From Planctomycetota bacterium (GTDB lineage Bacteria > Planctomycetota > MHYJ01 > WSZJ01 > JACPWG01): a stretch of 64,000 nucleotides of DNA. The notes beneath the pieces were generated by a model that was not told the DNA's origin, did no database searches, and was given only the letters and a program-made list of their open reading frames with translations. The position numbers and the translations under genes were made by a program. The DNA lies in NCBI GenBank assembly GCA_016197205.1, contig JACPWG010000051.1, positions 62,001 through 126,000 on the forward strand. Direction: 5' to 3'. Numbering within the stretch: position 1 is the stretch's first letter; each line of letters begins with the position of its first letter. Shown piece by piece: positions 1-7,946 of this stretch.

Positions 1-105
1 AACTCCCCCATTGACCCGCTCCGGGAAACGAGAGTAGAATCGCTTCCTCCGGGGGCCACCCGGCTTCCGCCTCCGACCGGCCGCTGGGGAGGGGCGCTGA
101 CGCGA

Positions 106-304
106 AGTACCGCTCCACGGAAGTCGGTGGCCAATAGCCGAAGGCAAGTTCGGCCGCCCGCGAGGCGCGCGAGCGAGGCGTAGTAACGGAGAACTACGTC
201 GAGCGAGCGCAACGAAGCAGGCGGCCGAAATCGCCGAGGAAATTGGTCACCCAATTCTGTGGGGCGGTACTAAATTGGTCACCCAATTCTGTGGGGCGGT
301 ACTA
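106..304. repeat. Palindromic mobile-element-like repeat with duplicated right terminal repeat
   Basis: The 136 bp at 106-241 recur with one mismatch at 22138-22273. Inside, TTCGGCCGCC and GGCGGCCGAA form outer arms, and GCGTAGT/ACTACG form an inner hairpin. The left end (AGTACCGCTCCAC...) is matched in inverted orientation, at about 27 of 31 positions, by the unit that follows the core (ATTGGTCACC...GCGGTACT). That unit is present twice, at 241-272 and 273-304, so the element appears bounded by terminal inverted repeats of about 31 bp, the right one duplicated. No coding capacity and no clear target duplication are visible. Confidence 0.75.
241..304. repeat. Perfect 32-bp tandem duplication abutting a start region
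   Basis: Two identical 32-bp units lie head to tail at 241-272 and 273-304. Each carries the palindrome AATTGGtcacCCAATT. The second unit ends one base before the AAGGAAG ribosome-binding site of the kinase gene that starts at 315. This could be an operator, or a by-product of duplication of the terminal repeat of the neighbouring element. Confidence 0.8.
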
Positions 305-314
305 AGGAAGACCG

Positions 315-3300
315 ATGCTCGAGCGCGACGACTTCCTCCTCGGGTGCCGCCTGCTCCGGGCGGGTCGGCTCGACGGAGAGCGACTCTGGGCCCTCAGCCA
401 GAAACTGGAAGCTGAACCGCCCGCGGGAGGGTTCGCCGGACTGCTGGTCGCGGAAGGGCTGCTGACCGCCGACGAGCTGGAATCCCTTCGCCGCGCGAGC
501 GCGGCCCGCTCCGACGCCACGCAGGTCGAAGTGCCCGCGGCCACCCCGCGGCGCCGCGCGTCCGACGCTCCCGCGGTTCTCCCGCTCTTCACGCCCGGGC
601 ACGACTGCGACGGGCCCGGCTCACCCGGCGCGTTCCCGGGGACCGTCCGCGCGCCTATCCTTGACCGGCCTCCGTCCACCCATGCGTTCGTCTCGCCGCG
701 CGCCGACGCTCCCGCCCCCGGCGAGAGTCCGACGCTCGCTCCGCTGCTTGCGGAAGGCGCCGCCCCCGGCTTCGGCGGTGGCCCGCGCACGCTTCCGCTG
801 ATGGACGCGCCGGCGGGCGGCCCGGAAGTCCGCCGGCTCGGCAAGTACGAGATCCTCGCGGAACTCGGCCGCGGCGGCATGGGCGTGGTCTACAAGGCGC
901 GCGAGCCGGGCATCGGCCGCCTCGTCGCCCTCAAGGCCATGATCTCGACCGGCGGCGCCGAGGAGGCGCAGGTCGCCCGCTTCCATCGCGAAATGAAAAC
1001 CGCGTCGTCCCTGCGCCACCCGGCGGTGGTGTCGATCTACGACATCGGCGTCGAAAACGGCCTGCCGTACTTCACCATGGACCTCATCGACGGCGAGACG
1101 CTGGACACGAAGCTCGCCCAGGCGCCGATCCCGCTCCGCGAAGGGCTCGAGTGGATCCGAGTCGTCGCCGACGCGCTCGAGCACGCGCACCGCCAGGGGA
1201 TTCTCCACCGCGACGTCAAGCCCTCGAACATCATCATCGACCGCGCGGGCCGCCCCTTCCTGACCGACTTCGGGCTCGCGAAGGAAATCGGCTCGTCCAC
1301 GCGCATCACGCTCTCCGGCGCCGTGGTCGGCACGCCGGCCTACATGTCCCCGGAGCAGGCGGACGGCGCGCCCCTGGACCCGCGCAGCGATCTCTACTCC
1401 CTCGGCGCCGTGATGTACGAGGTGCTGACGCGACAGCGCGCCTTCGAAGGCGCGAGCCCCGCGGCGATCATCTTCCAGACGCTGAATCGGGACCCGCTCC
1501 CGCCACGCAAAGTGAATCCTCGCATCCACAGGGACGTGGAGACGATCTGCGAGAAGGCGCTGCAGAAGGAGCCGTCGCGGCGCTACGCCTCGGGGGCGGA
1601 GATGGCCCAGGACATCGCGCGTTTTCTCGCCGGGGAACCGATCCTCGCGCGCCCGCCGAGCATGATCTTCCGCACGGCGCGCTGGGGCCGCAAGCATCGC
1701 CTCGCGCTCGGCGTGGGCATCGTCGCCCTCGTCGCGCTCGGCGGGGTCTGGAGCTTTCATCGCGCAACGCGGGGTCGGCTCGAGCGCAAGATCGAGGAGG
1801 ATCGCCGGCGCGAAGAGGCGCGCGCCCGCGCGCAGGCCGCGGTCGAGACCGCGAAGCTCTCCCGCGGAGACGCCCGACTCGGCCACCTGAACGCCGCGCT
1901 GGAGGCGGACCCGGACTGCTTCGAGGCGCACGTCCTCCGCTGCCGCGAGCTGTGGTACGCGGGCAAGTTCGACGGCGCGGTGAAAGACGTCGACCACGCG
2001 CTCCAGCTTCGGCCGGAGGATCCCGCGGCGCGGCTGCTGCGCTTCCGGCTGTTCCGCTTCAGCCTGGCGAACGACGCGCTCGCGGAGCAGGACCTGGCAG
2101 CGGTCGCGGACGCCGGCGGGGACAGCGCGCCGCTTGCCGTCCTTCAAGGCTACGCCGAATGGGTCGCCGGGCGGACCGAGCGCGCCCGCGCGGCCTTCGA
2201 ACGCGGCGCGCGCATGGACGGCCGCTCCCCGGCGGCGCGGACCGGCCTGGGTTGGTGCTTCCTGGCCGAGGGCAAATGGGGCGAGGCGCTCGGCGCGTGC
2301 GACTTCGCGGTCGAGCTGGACCCGCAAAGCCCGGAGGTCTGGTCCCTGCGGGCGCGGATCTTCCTTGCGCTCTGCCGGTATGAAGAGGCGGCGGAATTCG
2401 CGCAGAAGGTCCTCGAACGGTGGCCGACCGCGATCGAGGTGGCATTCGTGCTGGCCGAGGCGCGGTCCCTCCTGGGCAATCCGGCGGGCGCGCTCGAGGC
2501 GCTGGATCGGGCACGCGGCGCGTCGCGGCTGCTCGCGCAGCAGGTCGCGCTGCTGCGGCGCGAGCCGGCGCTCGTGTGGGACGAGGCGGCGGCCGCGGTG
2601 CGAGAGGCGGCGGACCGCGCACGCATCCTGGTCCGGGCGGGTCGCGCGGCGGAGGCGCGGCCGTACCTCGACGCGCTCGAACGCGCCGGCCGGCCGTGCT
2701 ATCTCCTGCGCGCCCGGCTCGCGCGAGCGGAGGGACACGCGGCGGAGGAGGCGGGCGCGCTCCGACAGGCCGCGGACGCCGGCGAGGCGGAGGCGCTGGG
2801 CGTGCTCGCCGTGCGGCTCTACCGCTCCGGAAAGGCGGAAGAGGCCGCGCGCATGTTCGAGCAGGAGCGAGCGGCGGGCGCGCCGCCTTCGGACGCCGGT
2901 CGGTACTTCGCGATGGCGGAGCCGCGGGTGGCTGACCTGGAGCGTGGGCACCCGGACCCGAAGACCGAACCCGGCCGTTACCTGGACTGCGCGCGACCGC
3001 TGCTGCGGGCCCTCGACGCGAACGGCGTCCTCGCGCCGGCGCGCCTGCACCTGGCAACCGTCCGTCGAATCGCGGGCGACATGCCGGCGGCGCTGCGCGA
3101 GCTGGACCTGGCGATCGAGGCCGCCCCGGCGTGGGCGCCCGCGTGGTTGGCGCGAGCCTGTCTTCTGCGGGACTGCCCGGAGGTGCGCGATCGCGCGCGG
3201 GCCGGGCAGGACCTGGCGGAGCACTTGCGGCTGAACCCCGCATCCGTCGCGGGCCGCCTGGAGCTGGCGGCGCTTCGCCTGGCGGAGGGGAAGTTCGAAG

Positions 3301-4154
3301 AAGCGCTGGCGGCCGCGGACGCGGTGCTGGAGACGAAGCCGGAGCGGGCGCGGGCGTGGAAAATCCGTGCGGACGCCCTCGCGCGGCTGTCGCGGCCGGA
3401 GGAGGCGCGCAAGGCAATGGAGTCCTGGCGCGCGGCGGAGGCGGACGGCGTGGCGTCGGCGTCCGCGTTCGGAACCGGACACGCGTACTGGCGGACGGGC
3501 AAGTACGAGCCCGCGTGCGACTTTTTCACGCGGGCGATCGAGAACAACCCGCGGATTTCGGAGTACTACAACCTCCGGGGGGACGGCTATTTCAAGACCG
3601 CGCGCTTCACGCAGGCCTTCCGCGACAAGGCGCAGGCGATCCGGCTGGACCCTGCGCGCGATCTGGACCTGTACGCGTACTGCGCGGAGATCCGGGCGAC
3701 CGAGCCCTTCCTGGCCCAGATGGCGGCGAGCGCGATGGCGGACGCGGGCCGAAAATACCCCGACGATCCCGCGGCGCTTTTCAGCCAGGCGCTGGGGCTC
3801 CTGGTGATGGGGAAGGCGGAGGCCTGCCGTGCGATCTTCGCGAAGGCCTGCGAACTCGACCCGGGCTTCGTTTCGGCGGAGACCCTGCTCGCGCTGGCGG
3901 CGCTGCGGGTGGGGCGGCGGGAGGAGGCCAAGGCGGCGATCGACCGCGCGACGCCGCTTGCGCCCGACAGCAAGCTCCTGAGCCTCATCCGCGCGAGCTA
4001 CTTCGCCTCGGGCGGCGACCTGGAGGCTGCGGGCCGGGAGCTGGCGGTGGTGGGGAAGCAGGGGACGGTGAACGAGCGCGTGCTGAACGAGCTGCGGGAG
4101 CTGGCGCCGATGAAAGACGACCCGCGGTACACGGCGCTGCGGGCGCCGAAGTGA
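315..4154 (+). CDS. Ser/Thr protein kinase with C-terminal TPR array
   Basis: Membrane-anchored Hanks-type kinase of 1279 residues. An N-terminal linker of about 170 residues (rich in P, A and R) precedes the kinase domain, which starts at about residue 176 with GRGGMGVVYKA. The VALK lysine, HRDVKPSN (about 298), DFGLA (about 318) and GTPAYMSPEQ are all present, so the kinase should be active. A single hydrophobic segment at about 463-481 (LALGVGIVALVALGGV) is followed by a short charged coil and roughly 780 residues of TPR-like helical repeats, with degenerate units such as AWKIRADALARLSRPEEA. ATG at 315 is preceded by AAGGAAG. With the kinase inside, the TPR part would lie outside the membrane or in the periplasm. 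It stands alone; the gene downstream is convergent. The substrate is unknown. Confidence 0.93.
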   Translation: MLERDDFLLGCRLLRAGRLDGERLWALSQKLEAEPPAGGFAGLLVAEGLLTADELESLRRASAARSDATQVEVPAATPRRRASDAPAVLPLFTPGHDCDGPGSPGAFPGTVRAPILDRPPSTHAFVSPRADAPAPGESPTLAPLLAEGAAPGFGGGPRTLPLMDAPAGGPEVRRLGKYEILAELGRGGMGVVYKAREPGIGRLVALKAMISTGGAEEAQVARFHREMKTASSLRHPAVVSIYDIGVENGLPYFTMDLIDGETLDTKLAQAPIPLREGLEWIRVVADALEHAHRQGILHRDVKPSNIIIDRAGRPFLTDFGLAKEIGSSTRITLSGAVVGTPAYMSPEQADGAPLDPRSDLYSLGAVMYEVLTRQRAFEGASPAAIIFQTLNRDPLPPRKVNPRIHRDVETICEKALQKEPSRRYASGAEMAQDIARFLAGEPILARPPSMIFRTARWGRKHRLALGVGIVALVALGGVWSFHRATRGRLERKIEEDRRREEARARAQAAVETAKLSRGDARLGHLNAALEADPDCFEAHVLRCRELWYAGKFDGAVKDVDHALQLRPEDPAARLLRFRLFRFSLANDALAEQDLAAVADAGGDSAPLAVLQGYAEWVAGRTERARAAFERGARMDGRSPAARTGLGWCFLAEGKWGEALGACDFAVELDPQSPEVWSLRARIFLALCRYEEAAEFAQKVLERWPTAIEVAFVLAEARSLLGNPAGALEALDRARGASRLLAQQVALLRREPALVWDEAAAAVREAADRARILVRAGRAAEARPYLDALERAGRPCYLLRARLARAEGHAAEEAGALRQAADAGEAEALGVLAVRLYRSGKAEEAARMFEQERAAGAPPSDAGRYFAMAEPRVADLERGHPDPKTEPGRYLDCARPLLRALDANGVLAPARLHLATVRRIAGDMPAALRELDLAIEAAPAWAPAWLARACLLRDCPEVRDRARAGQDLAEHLRLNPASVAGRLELAALRLAEGKFEEALAAADAVLETKPERARAWKIRADALARLSRPEEARKAMESWRAAEADGVASASAFGTGHAYWRTGKYEPACDFFTRAIENNPRISEYYNLRGDGYFKTARFTQAFRDKAQAIRLDPARDLDLYAYCAEIRATEPFLAQMAASAMADAGRKYPDDPAALFSQALGLLVMGKAEACRAIFAKACELDPGFVSAETLLALAALRVGRREEAKAAIDRATPLAPDSKLLSLIRASYFASGGDLEAAGRELAVVGKQGTVNERVLNELRELAPMKDDPRYTALRAPK

Positions 4155-4236
4155 GGGCGGGCGTGGTTCCCGGAGAGTGAATCGGCTGTTGCAATCCTCA
4201 AGAGCGAGGCTTAGAATCCACCCATGAAGGATTTGG

Positions 4237-4866
4237 TCACGGCCGGAAGCGGGCGAACAAACTGACGCTCTCGCCGGGTTTCAGGGAAACACTCGCGCGG
4301 TCAATCTCGAGCGCGTGGTCCCAAGGTCCCTCTGCCCTCGCTGCGAGTTGAACTCGACCCCGATCCGGACCGATGGCGACGAAGACGAGATGCTCGAAGT
4401 CCACAGCCAGTCGGACTTGGTATTCAATGACATCGCTGCCACGAGGAATTGCGCGGATCTCACTGAAGTACTCGGCTGGGTGGCGGACGGATTGTGTGCG
4501 CCCATCCTCCCTCTCCAGGTCACGTCCCGGCACCCACGTGGCAAGGATGGCCGGCATGACGCGCAAATACCAATGACGGGCTTGCGCTCCCAACCAGGTC
4601 AGGCCGCGCAGCACTTCCCCCGGCAAAGGCTCGTCCCTGCGAGTGCGCTCCAAAGTGCTCGGGTCGACGCCGAGGACGTCGGCTACGGCGGAATTCGGGA
4701 TGTCGTCGCGGCCGGCAAGGAGTCGCCGAAGGAGCTCCGAGGGAGTTCGCTCCACCGCCGGGAGACCTCCACGTGCTAGGAGTTGGGACGGGATGTCGCC
4801 GGGACCAGTATAGCAGGAATCGCGGAGTTCATCACGTCCAACCGGCGATCGAGGGATTTGCCTCAC
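4237..4866 (-). CDS. Hypothetical protein with HTH-like segment
   Basis: A 209-residue protein I do not recognise. Residues of about 40-90 (SELLRRLLAGRDDIPNSAVADVLGV...) read like a helix-turn-helix. The C-terminal half (YQVRLAVDFEHLVFVAIGPDRGR...LKPGESVSLFARFRP) looks like a beta-rich domain. The first available start is GTG at 4866 and the true start may be further in. It converges on the kinase gene and is divergent from the pair beginning at 4877, with only 10 bp between the two starts, so both would share one small regulatory gap. The amino-acid composition is balanced, unlike the Arg/Ala/Pro-rich alternative frames here. Confidence 0.6.
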   Translation of the reverse strand: MRQIPRSPVGRDELRDSCYTGPGDIPSQLLARGGLPAVERTPSELLRRLLAGRDDIPNSAVADVLGVDPSTLERTRRDEPLPGEVLRGLTWLGAQARHWYLRVMPAILATWVPGRDLEREDGRTQSVRHPAEYFSEIRAIPRGSDVIEYQVRLAVDFEHLVFVAIGPDRGRVQLAARAEGPWDHALEIDRASVSLKPGESVSLFARFRP

Positions 4867-4876
4867 ACAGGACGCG

Positions 4877-5851
4877 ATGAGGAATCGGAGTCGAAATCCA
4901 ATGAGCCACCCAGCCGTGATACCCCTGCCCCAGGGTCCGGTATTCGCGGATGAAGATTTCGCTCAGCTTGCGAGACTCACTCCCGACCTTCAGGTTTGGG
5001 TTCATCGAAAGTATGGAACCGAATGCGCGCAGCGGTTGGATCTCGGATGCAACCCGACTGAGACCCCATCTTCGGATTCCCTCGCGACCGTCCAGGACTC
5101 GCATGCGCCGATCGAGCGTCGCCTGCGGGCGCTCGTCCAAGCAGTTCGGCAGAAAAACTCGAAGCTGCCCAAGGTTTTGGTAGAAGAGCTTCGGCGGCCG
5201 GCGTTGGCGCCGGAATGGCGCGATCACTTGCTGGTCGCCACTGAGCGTACGGAGCTTCAGGATCCGGGAGTCCGGTCCGCGCTGAAGGAACTCCTCCTCC
5301 GTCATTGCCTGGATGCCCGAGATGAACCATGCGCCCGAACCGAGGCTGCGGTTTGGGCGGGCATGAGACGATTGGCCACCCTCCTCGCGGTGGAAGATGT
5401 CGGGCAGCTCGTCGAATTTCTGCGTCCCGCCGACTCAGCCCGGACGCAGCAGTCCGCGCTGCAGGGCATCTGCAACATTTTCGAAGCAGCGGGACCTCCC
5501 GCGGACGAGCTGGGGCGCAGCGCTTTGTGCCGGCGCGTCCATGAGTTGGCGGAGAAATGTTTGGATCCGGACGTCGTAGCATCGCCACAGACCGCGGTGA
5601 AGGGGGCGCTGGCCATCGCCGCCGCGGTCGCGCTCGGCGATCCCGACCTTGAACAACTCGCCATAAGGCTCTCACGGTGCGGCCGGCGCGCCCTGGAGAG
5701 AAGCGTGGCGCGACTCCTGACGCAAGTGTACGAGGGCTGGCAACGCCGCCTCGCTTCGGGGGATCCGTTCCCGCCCGCTTTCGGCCGGCTGCGAGTCGTG
5801 CTGGCTCAACTGCTTCCGCTCCCCAAGGAGAAGACCGGGACGGAGACGTAG
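4877..5851 (+). CDS. Hypothetical alpha-helical protein, first gene of a pair
   Basis: A 324-residue soluble protein, not recognised. From about residue 75 it is a string of amphipathic helices (RRLRALVQAVRQ, KVLVEELRRPALAPEWRDHLL, GALAIAAAVALGDPDLEQLA), in the manner of HEAT-type helical repeats. No signal peptide or membrane segment is seen. ATG at 4877 has AGGA four bases upstream; ATG at 4901 is an alternative. The stop is followed after three bases by the ATG of the next gene, so the two are almost certainly co-transcribed and probably translationally coupled. The first 200 bp use more A/T in third positions than neighbouring genes, which may indicate recent acquisition. Confidence 0.65.
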   Translation: MRNRSRNPMSHPAVIPLPQGPVFADEDFAQLARLTPDLQVWVHRKYGTECAQRLDLGCNPTETPSSDSLATVQDSHAPIERRLRALVQAVRQKNSKLPKVLVEELRRPALAPEWRDHLLVATERTELQDPGVRSALKELLLRHCLDARDEPCARTEAAVWAGMRRLATLLAVEDVGQLVEFLRPADSARTQQSALQGICNIFEAAGPPADELGRSALCRRVHELAEKCLDPDVVASPQTAVKGALAIAAAVALGDPDLEQLAIRLSRCGRRALERSVARLLTQVYEGWQRRLASGDPFPPAFGRLRVVLAQLLPLPKEKTGTET

Positions 5852-5854
5852 TAG

Positions 5855-6532
5855 ATGCCGGCACTGCGAATCAGCTCTCCAACGCCGGCCGCACGTTGGT
5901 CGGTCATCGGGCGAGAACCGCGCAGGCTCTTCGAGGGCCGCGCTGCGGTCGTTCATGTCGGCCTGTTGGCTGAGGATCACCCGGCCGAGTTGGGCGGGAT
6001 TGCAGCGGGCACACCCGTGGCAGTTTATGAGTGCGCGCCACCCCTTCGTCTGGGCGGCGAGGCGGGTCCCGGACAGTTGAAAGCGCACGCACTGGCGTGG
6101 GTGGGCGATCCGACTCGCGAGGAAGCGGAGGGCATGGAGCTGTGGCTCGAGGAGCTGAGGAGGCTGCGACGCGATTCGCCGGACTTGCGGGAGGCTTGGG
6201 AGGACTACACGATTCACCCAAGCGACCTGATCGAGAGGGACTCGGCTTCCGGAGTGATCCTCACTCGGCGTTTCAGTTGCGCGGGCTTCGTGGAACGATG
6301 CTACGCCGAGGGCGCGGGCATCAGGCTCGTTCGCGCCGAGGCTCTCCCGAACATCTCGCGCGAGTCGCTCCAGCAGATCTGGCCCCGGCCGGACGAACAG
6401 GACCCGTCCGAGTTCGGCTTGGTCGGGGAGGGCCCCTGGCCGATTCTGCTCCCCGCCCATCTCCTGCACGCCCTGGCGCGTGCCGATGCCCGCACCCCGT
6501 ACGAGCCCAGACCAGAGGATTGGGCGTTCTGA
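5855..6532 (+). CDS. Hypothetical protein with NlpC/P60-like Cys motif
   Basis: A 225-residue cytoplasmic-looking protein, second in a two-gene operon (three bases after the previous stop). Residues of about 138-156, RRFSCAGFVERCYAEGAGI, resemble the catalytic-Cys segment of NlpC/P60 and related papain-fold proteins (consensus xDCSGFVxxxYxxxGI). A His follows in LLPAHLLHALAR. The canonical Asp before the Cys is missing, and the spacing to the His is long, so a catalytic role is only a suggestion. The N-terminal half has no family I recognise. Nothing in the pair indicates secretion. Confidence 0.6.
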   Translation: MPALRISSPTPAARWSVIGREPRRLFEGRAAVVHVGLLAEDHPAELGGIAAGTPVAVYECAPPLRLGGEAGPGQLKAHALAWVGDPTREEAEGMELWLEELRRLRRDSPDLREAWEDYTIHPSDLIERDSASGVILTRRFSCAGFVERCYAEGAGIRLVRAEALPNISRESLQQIWPRPDEQDPSEFGLVGEGPWPILLPAHLLHALARADARTPYEPRPEDWAF

Positions 6533-6847
6533 CGGTGTCGTGCTGGGCCATGGAGGGAGATTTTGGGCATCGTTCAAATCGGCCCCATTTGTGGTCACAC
6601 GCGCGGACGCTACCTTAGAGGTAGGGGCACGGCGTTGACGTGCCCACGATGCGTCGACTCGGAGTCGAGCTCGCAAAGTCGTCACGGGCAGTTGGAGCAC
6701 ACGGAAAATGCCGATGCCGTTGCGCAAGGCCGAGCGCGGCTACTCGCCTCGCGGGCACGGCAACGCCGTGCCCCTACGGAAACGAGCCCTTCCGGTCGCG
6801 CAAACCGAATCTGAACCATGCCGGATTTTGTGGACTTTGCGGGACCC
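6533..6847. other. Intergenic region with a degenerate dispersed repeat
   Basis: No gene seen. Positions of about 6612-6660 and 6745-6780 carry inverted pieces of a repeat (GGGGCACGGCGTTGACGTGCCC and GGCACGGCAACGCCGTGCCC). The tail at about 6805-6835 (TCTGAACCATGCCGGAT) is shared with the repeats ending near 24725 and 27360. The ATG at 6818 belongs to that repeat tail, which is why a later start is preferred for the next gene. Confidence 0.5.
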
Positions 6848-7573
6848 ATGATGTCGGATACCAATCGACGCTCCCTGGCGGGCTGCCTGGCTGTGGCGGT
6901 TTCGCCGATCCTCGCTGCAGTCATCCTCTGTCCGCTCTCGGGTCAGATCCTCGAACTCTGGCAGCCCTGGGTCGGGAGGGCGTTTGAGGGAACCGTCGTC
7001 CCCAAGCTTCCGGAGGATGGGCAGCTCGGGCTCGGCAGGGTCGTCCTCACCAAGGAAGGCGAGCGCATACGCATCCCAAGCGGGAACGGGATGAGCTGGG
7101 CCGCCCAAGTCGGCTGCGACGTTCGCCATGGGGCCCACGAGCCGACCGTCGAGGTCCTTTCGTACCCACCGGAGAATTGGGACCCCATTCCTGGCAGTTT
7201 CCGCGAGTATCCCTGGGTCGCGCGCGCTCTCGAGGGCACGATCGTCGAGAGTATCCCGACTGAAGAACCTAGTAGTTTCCACGTTTACGGGCCGGTGATC
7301 GTCCTGACGAGGGACGGCGAGCGGGTGGTCATCTGGGAAGACGCCGGAATGACGATCCCGCCCCTGGTGGGCAGCGTTGTGAGGAAGGCGGCCAATGCCA
7401 GAAGCTTCGTGCTCAACCGACCGCCCTTGTCGGCCCCCGTCCTATGGTACCCGCTGAGTCACAGTCTGCTGTTCCCGTGCCTGTGGGTCTGTCTGAGCGC
7501 GGTCTTGGCGATTGTCTTCGGGGTTTGCGTCGCCCGAGTGGTGGGCAAGAGCGGAAAGCCGAAGCCCGAATGA
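6848..7573 (+). CDS. Hypothetical membrane protein with N- and C-terminal TM helices
   Basis: About 241 residues, not recognised. A hydrophobic segment near the N-terminus (CLAVAVSPILAAVILC) and another near the C-terminus (LLFPCLWVCLSAVLAIVFGVCVA) bracket an extracytoplasmic region with two similar halves. Each half contains an AFEGT or ALEGT motif followed by a VVLTKEGERI or IVLTRDGERV strand. That suggests an internally duplicated beta domain between two membrane anchors. ATG at 6848 (or 6851) is chosen because the upstream in-frame ATG at 6818 lies in a dispersed repeat. It is not linked to the preceding operon (gap of about 315 bp) and is followed by a repeat element. Function unknown. 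Confidence 0.6.
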   Translation: MMSDTNRRSLAGCLAVAVSPILAAVILCPLSGQILELWQPWVGRAFEGTVVPKLPEDGQLGLGRVVLTKEGERIRIPSGNGMSWAAQVGCDVRHGAHEPTVEVLSYPPENWDPIPGSFREYPWVARALEGTIVESIPTEEPSSFHVYGPVIVLTRDGERVVIWEDAGMTIPPLVGSVVRKAANARSFVLNRPPLSAPVLWYPLSHSLLFPCLWVCLSAVLAIVFGVCVARVVGKSGKPKPE

Positions 7574-7601
7574 ACTCGCTCGCGGGCCGTAACGAACCGT
7601 A

Positions 7602-7726
7602 AGCGCCCGCGCAAGAATTGCTTTACATTTTCGTGGATCGACCGATCCCCTGGGCCGCGTGCCTCCGGCACGCGCCCCCAGGAGCCTCGAGGTCCGAATC
7701 TGCGCAGTGATTCTTGCGCGGGCGCT
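7602..7726. repeat. Inverted-repeat element, copy 1 (125 bp)
   Basis: The ends are perfect 17-bp inverted repeats: AGCGCCCGCGCAAGAAT at 7602-7618 and its complement at 7710-7726. The interior holds TACATTTTCGTGGATCGACC, a GC-rich hairpin CGCGTGCCtccGGCACGCG and CCAGGAGCCTCGAGGTCCGA. A second copy lies at 11423-11569. It has no coding capacity and is MITE-like in form. Confidence 0.8.
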
Positions 7727-7747
7727 AAGGCACGTTCCGAGTCATCA

Positions 7748-7775
7748 CCCTCTCCCCCTCCCCGTCCCCCTCCCC
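7748..7775 (-). other. Potential G-quadruplex tract
   Basis: The plus strand carries five runs of three to five C separated by one or two bases. The minus strand therefore reads as consecutive G3-G5 tracts, fitting the usual intramolecular G-quadruplex rule. It lies between a repeat element and the leader of the secreted-protein pair starting at 7947. Any regulatory effect is speculative. Confidence 0.45.
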
Positions 7776-7946
7776 GGCCGCCGGCGTGCCCCCCCCCGTC
7801 CACCTCGCAGGCGCCTCCCGCCGATCTCCGAATTCCGACGTTTCGTACGTTTTTTCGCCGGAGGTTCGCCCGCCTTCCCGTGACTCTCTCTCAGGAGGAT
7901 GGGACCCATTGGCTCGATCGGCGTCCTGCTCTTGAGGAGAACGAAC

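Noticed and set aside
241..304. CRISPR array
   Set aside because: Only two directly adjacent 32-bp units with no spacers and no cas genes in the window.
621..3482. Minus-strand open frame of 953 codons opposite the kinase gene
   Set aside because: Arg/Ala-rich composition without motifs; it is the mirror of the kinase codons in a GC-rich genome.
4315..4779. Plus-strand frame of 154 codons opposite the HTH-like protein
   Set aside because: No motif and no ribosome-binding site; the minus-strand reading is more protein-like.
4832..5305. Minus-strand frame of 157 codons with fairly balanced composition
   Set aside because: Overlaps the better supported gene 4877-5851, which has helical-repeat character and a coupled downstream gene. 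No motif in the minus frame.
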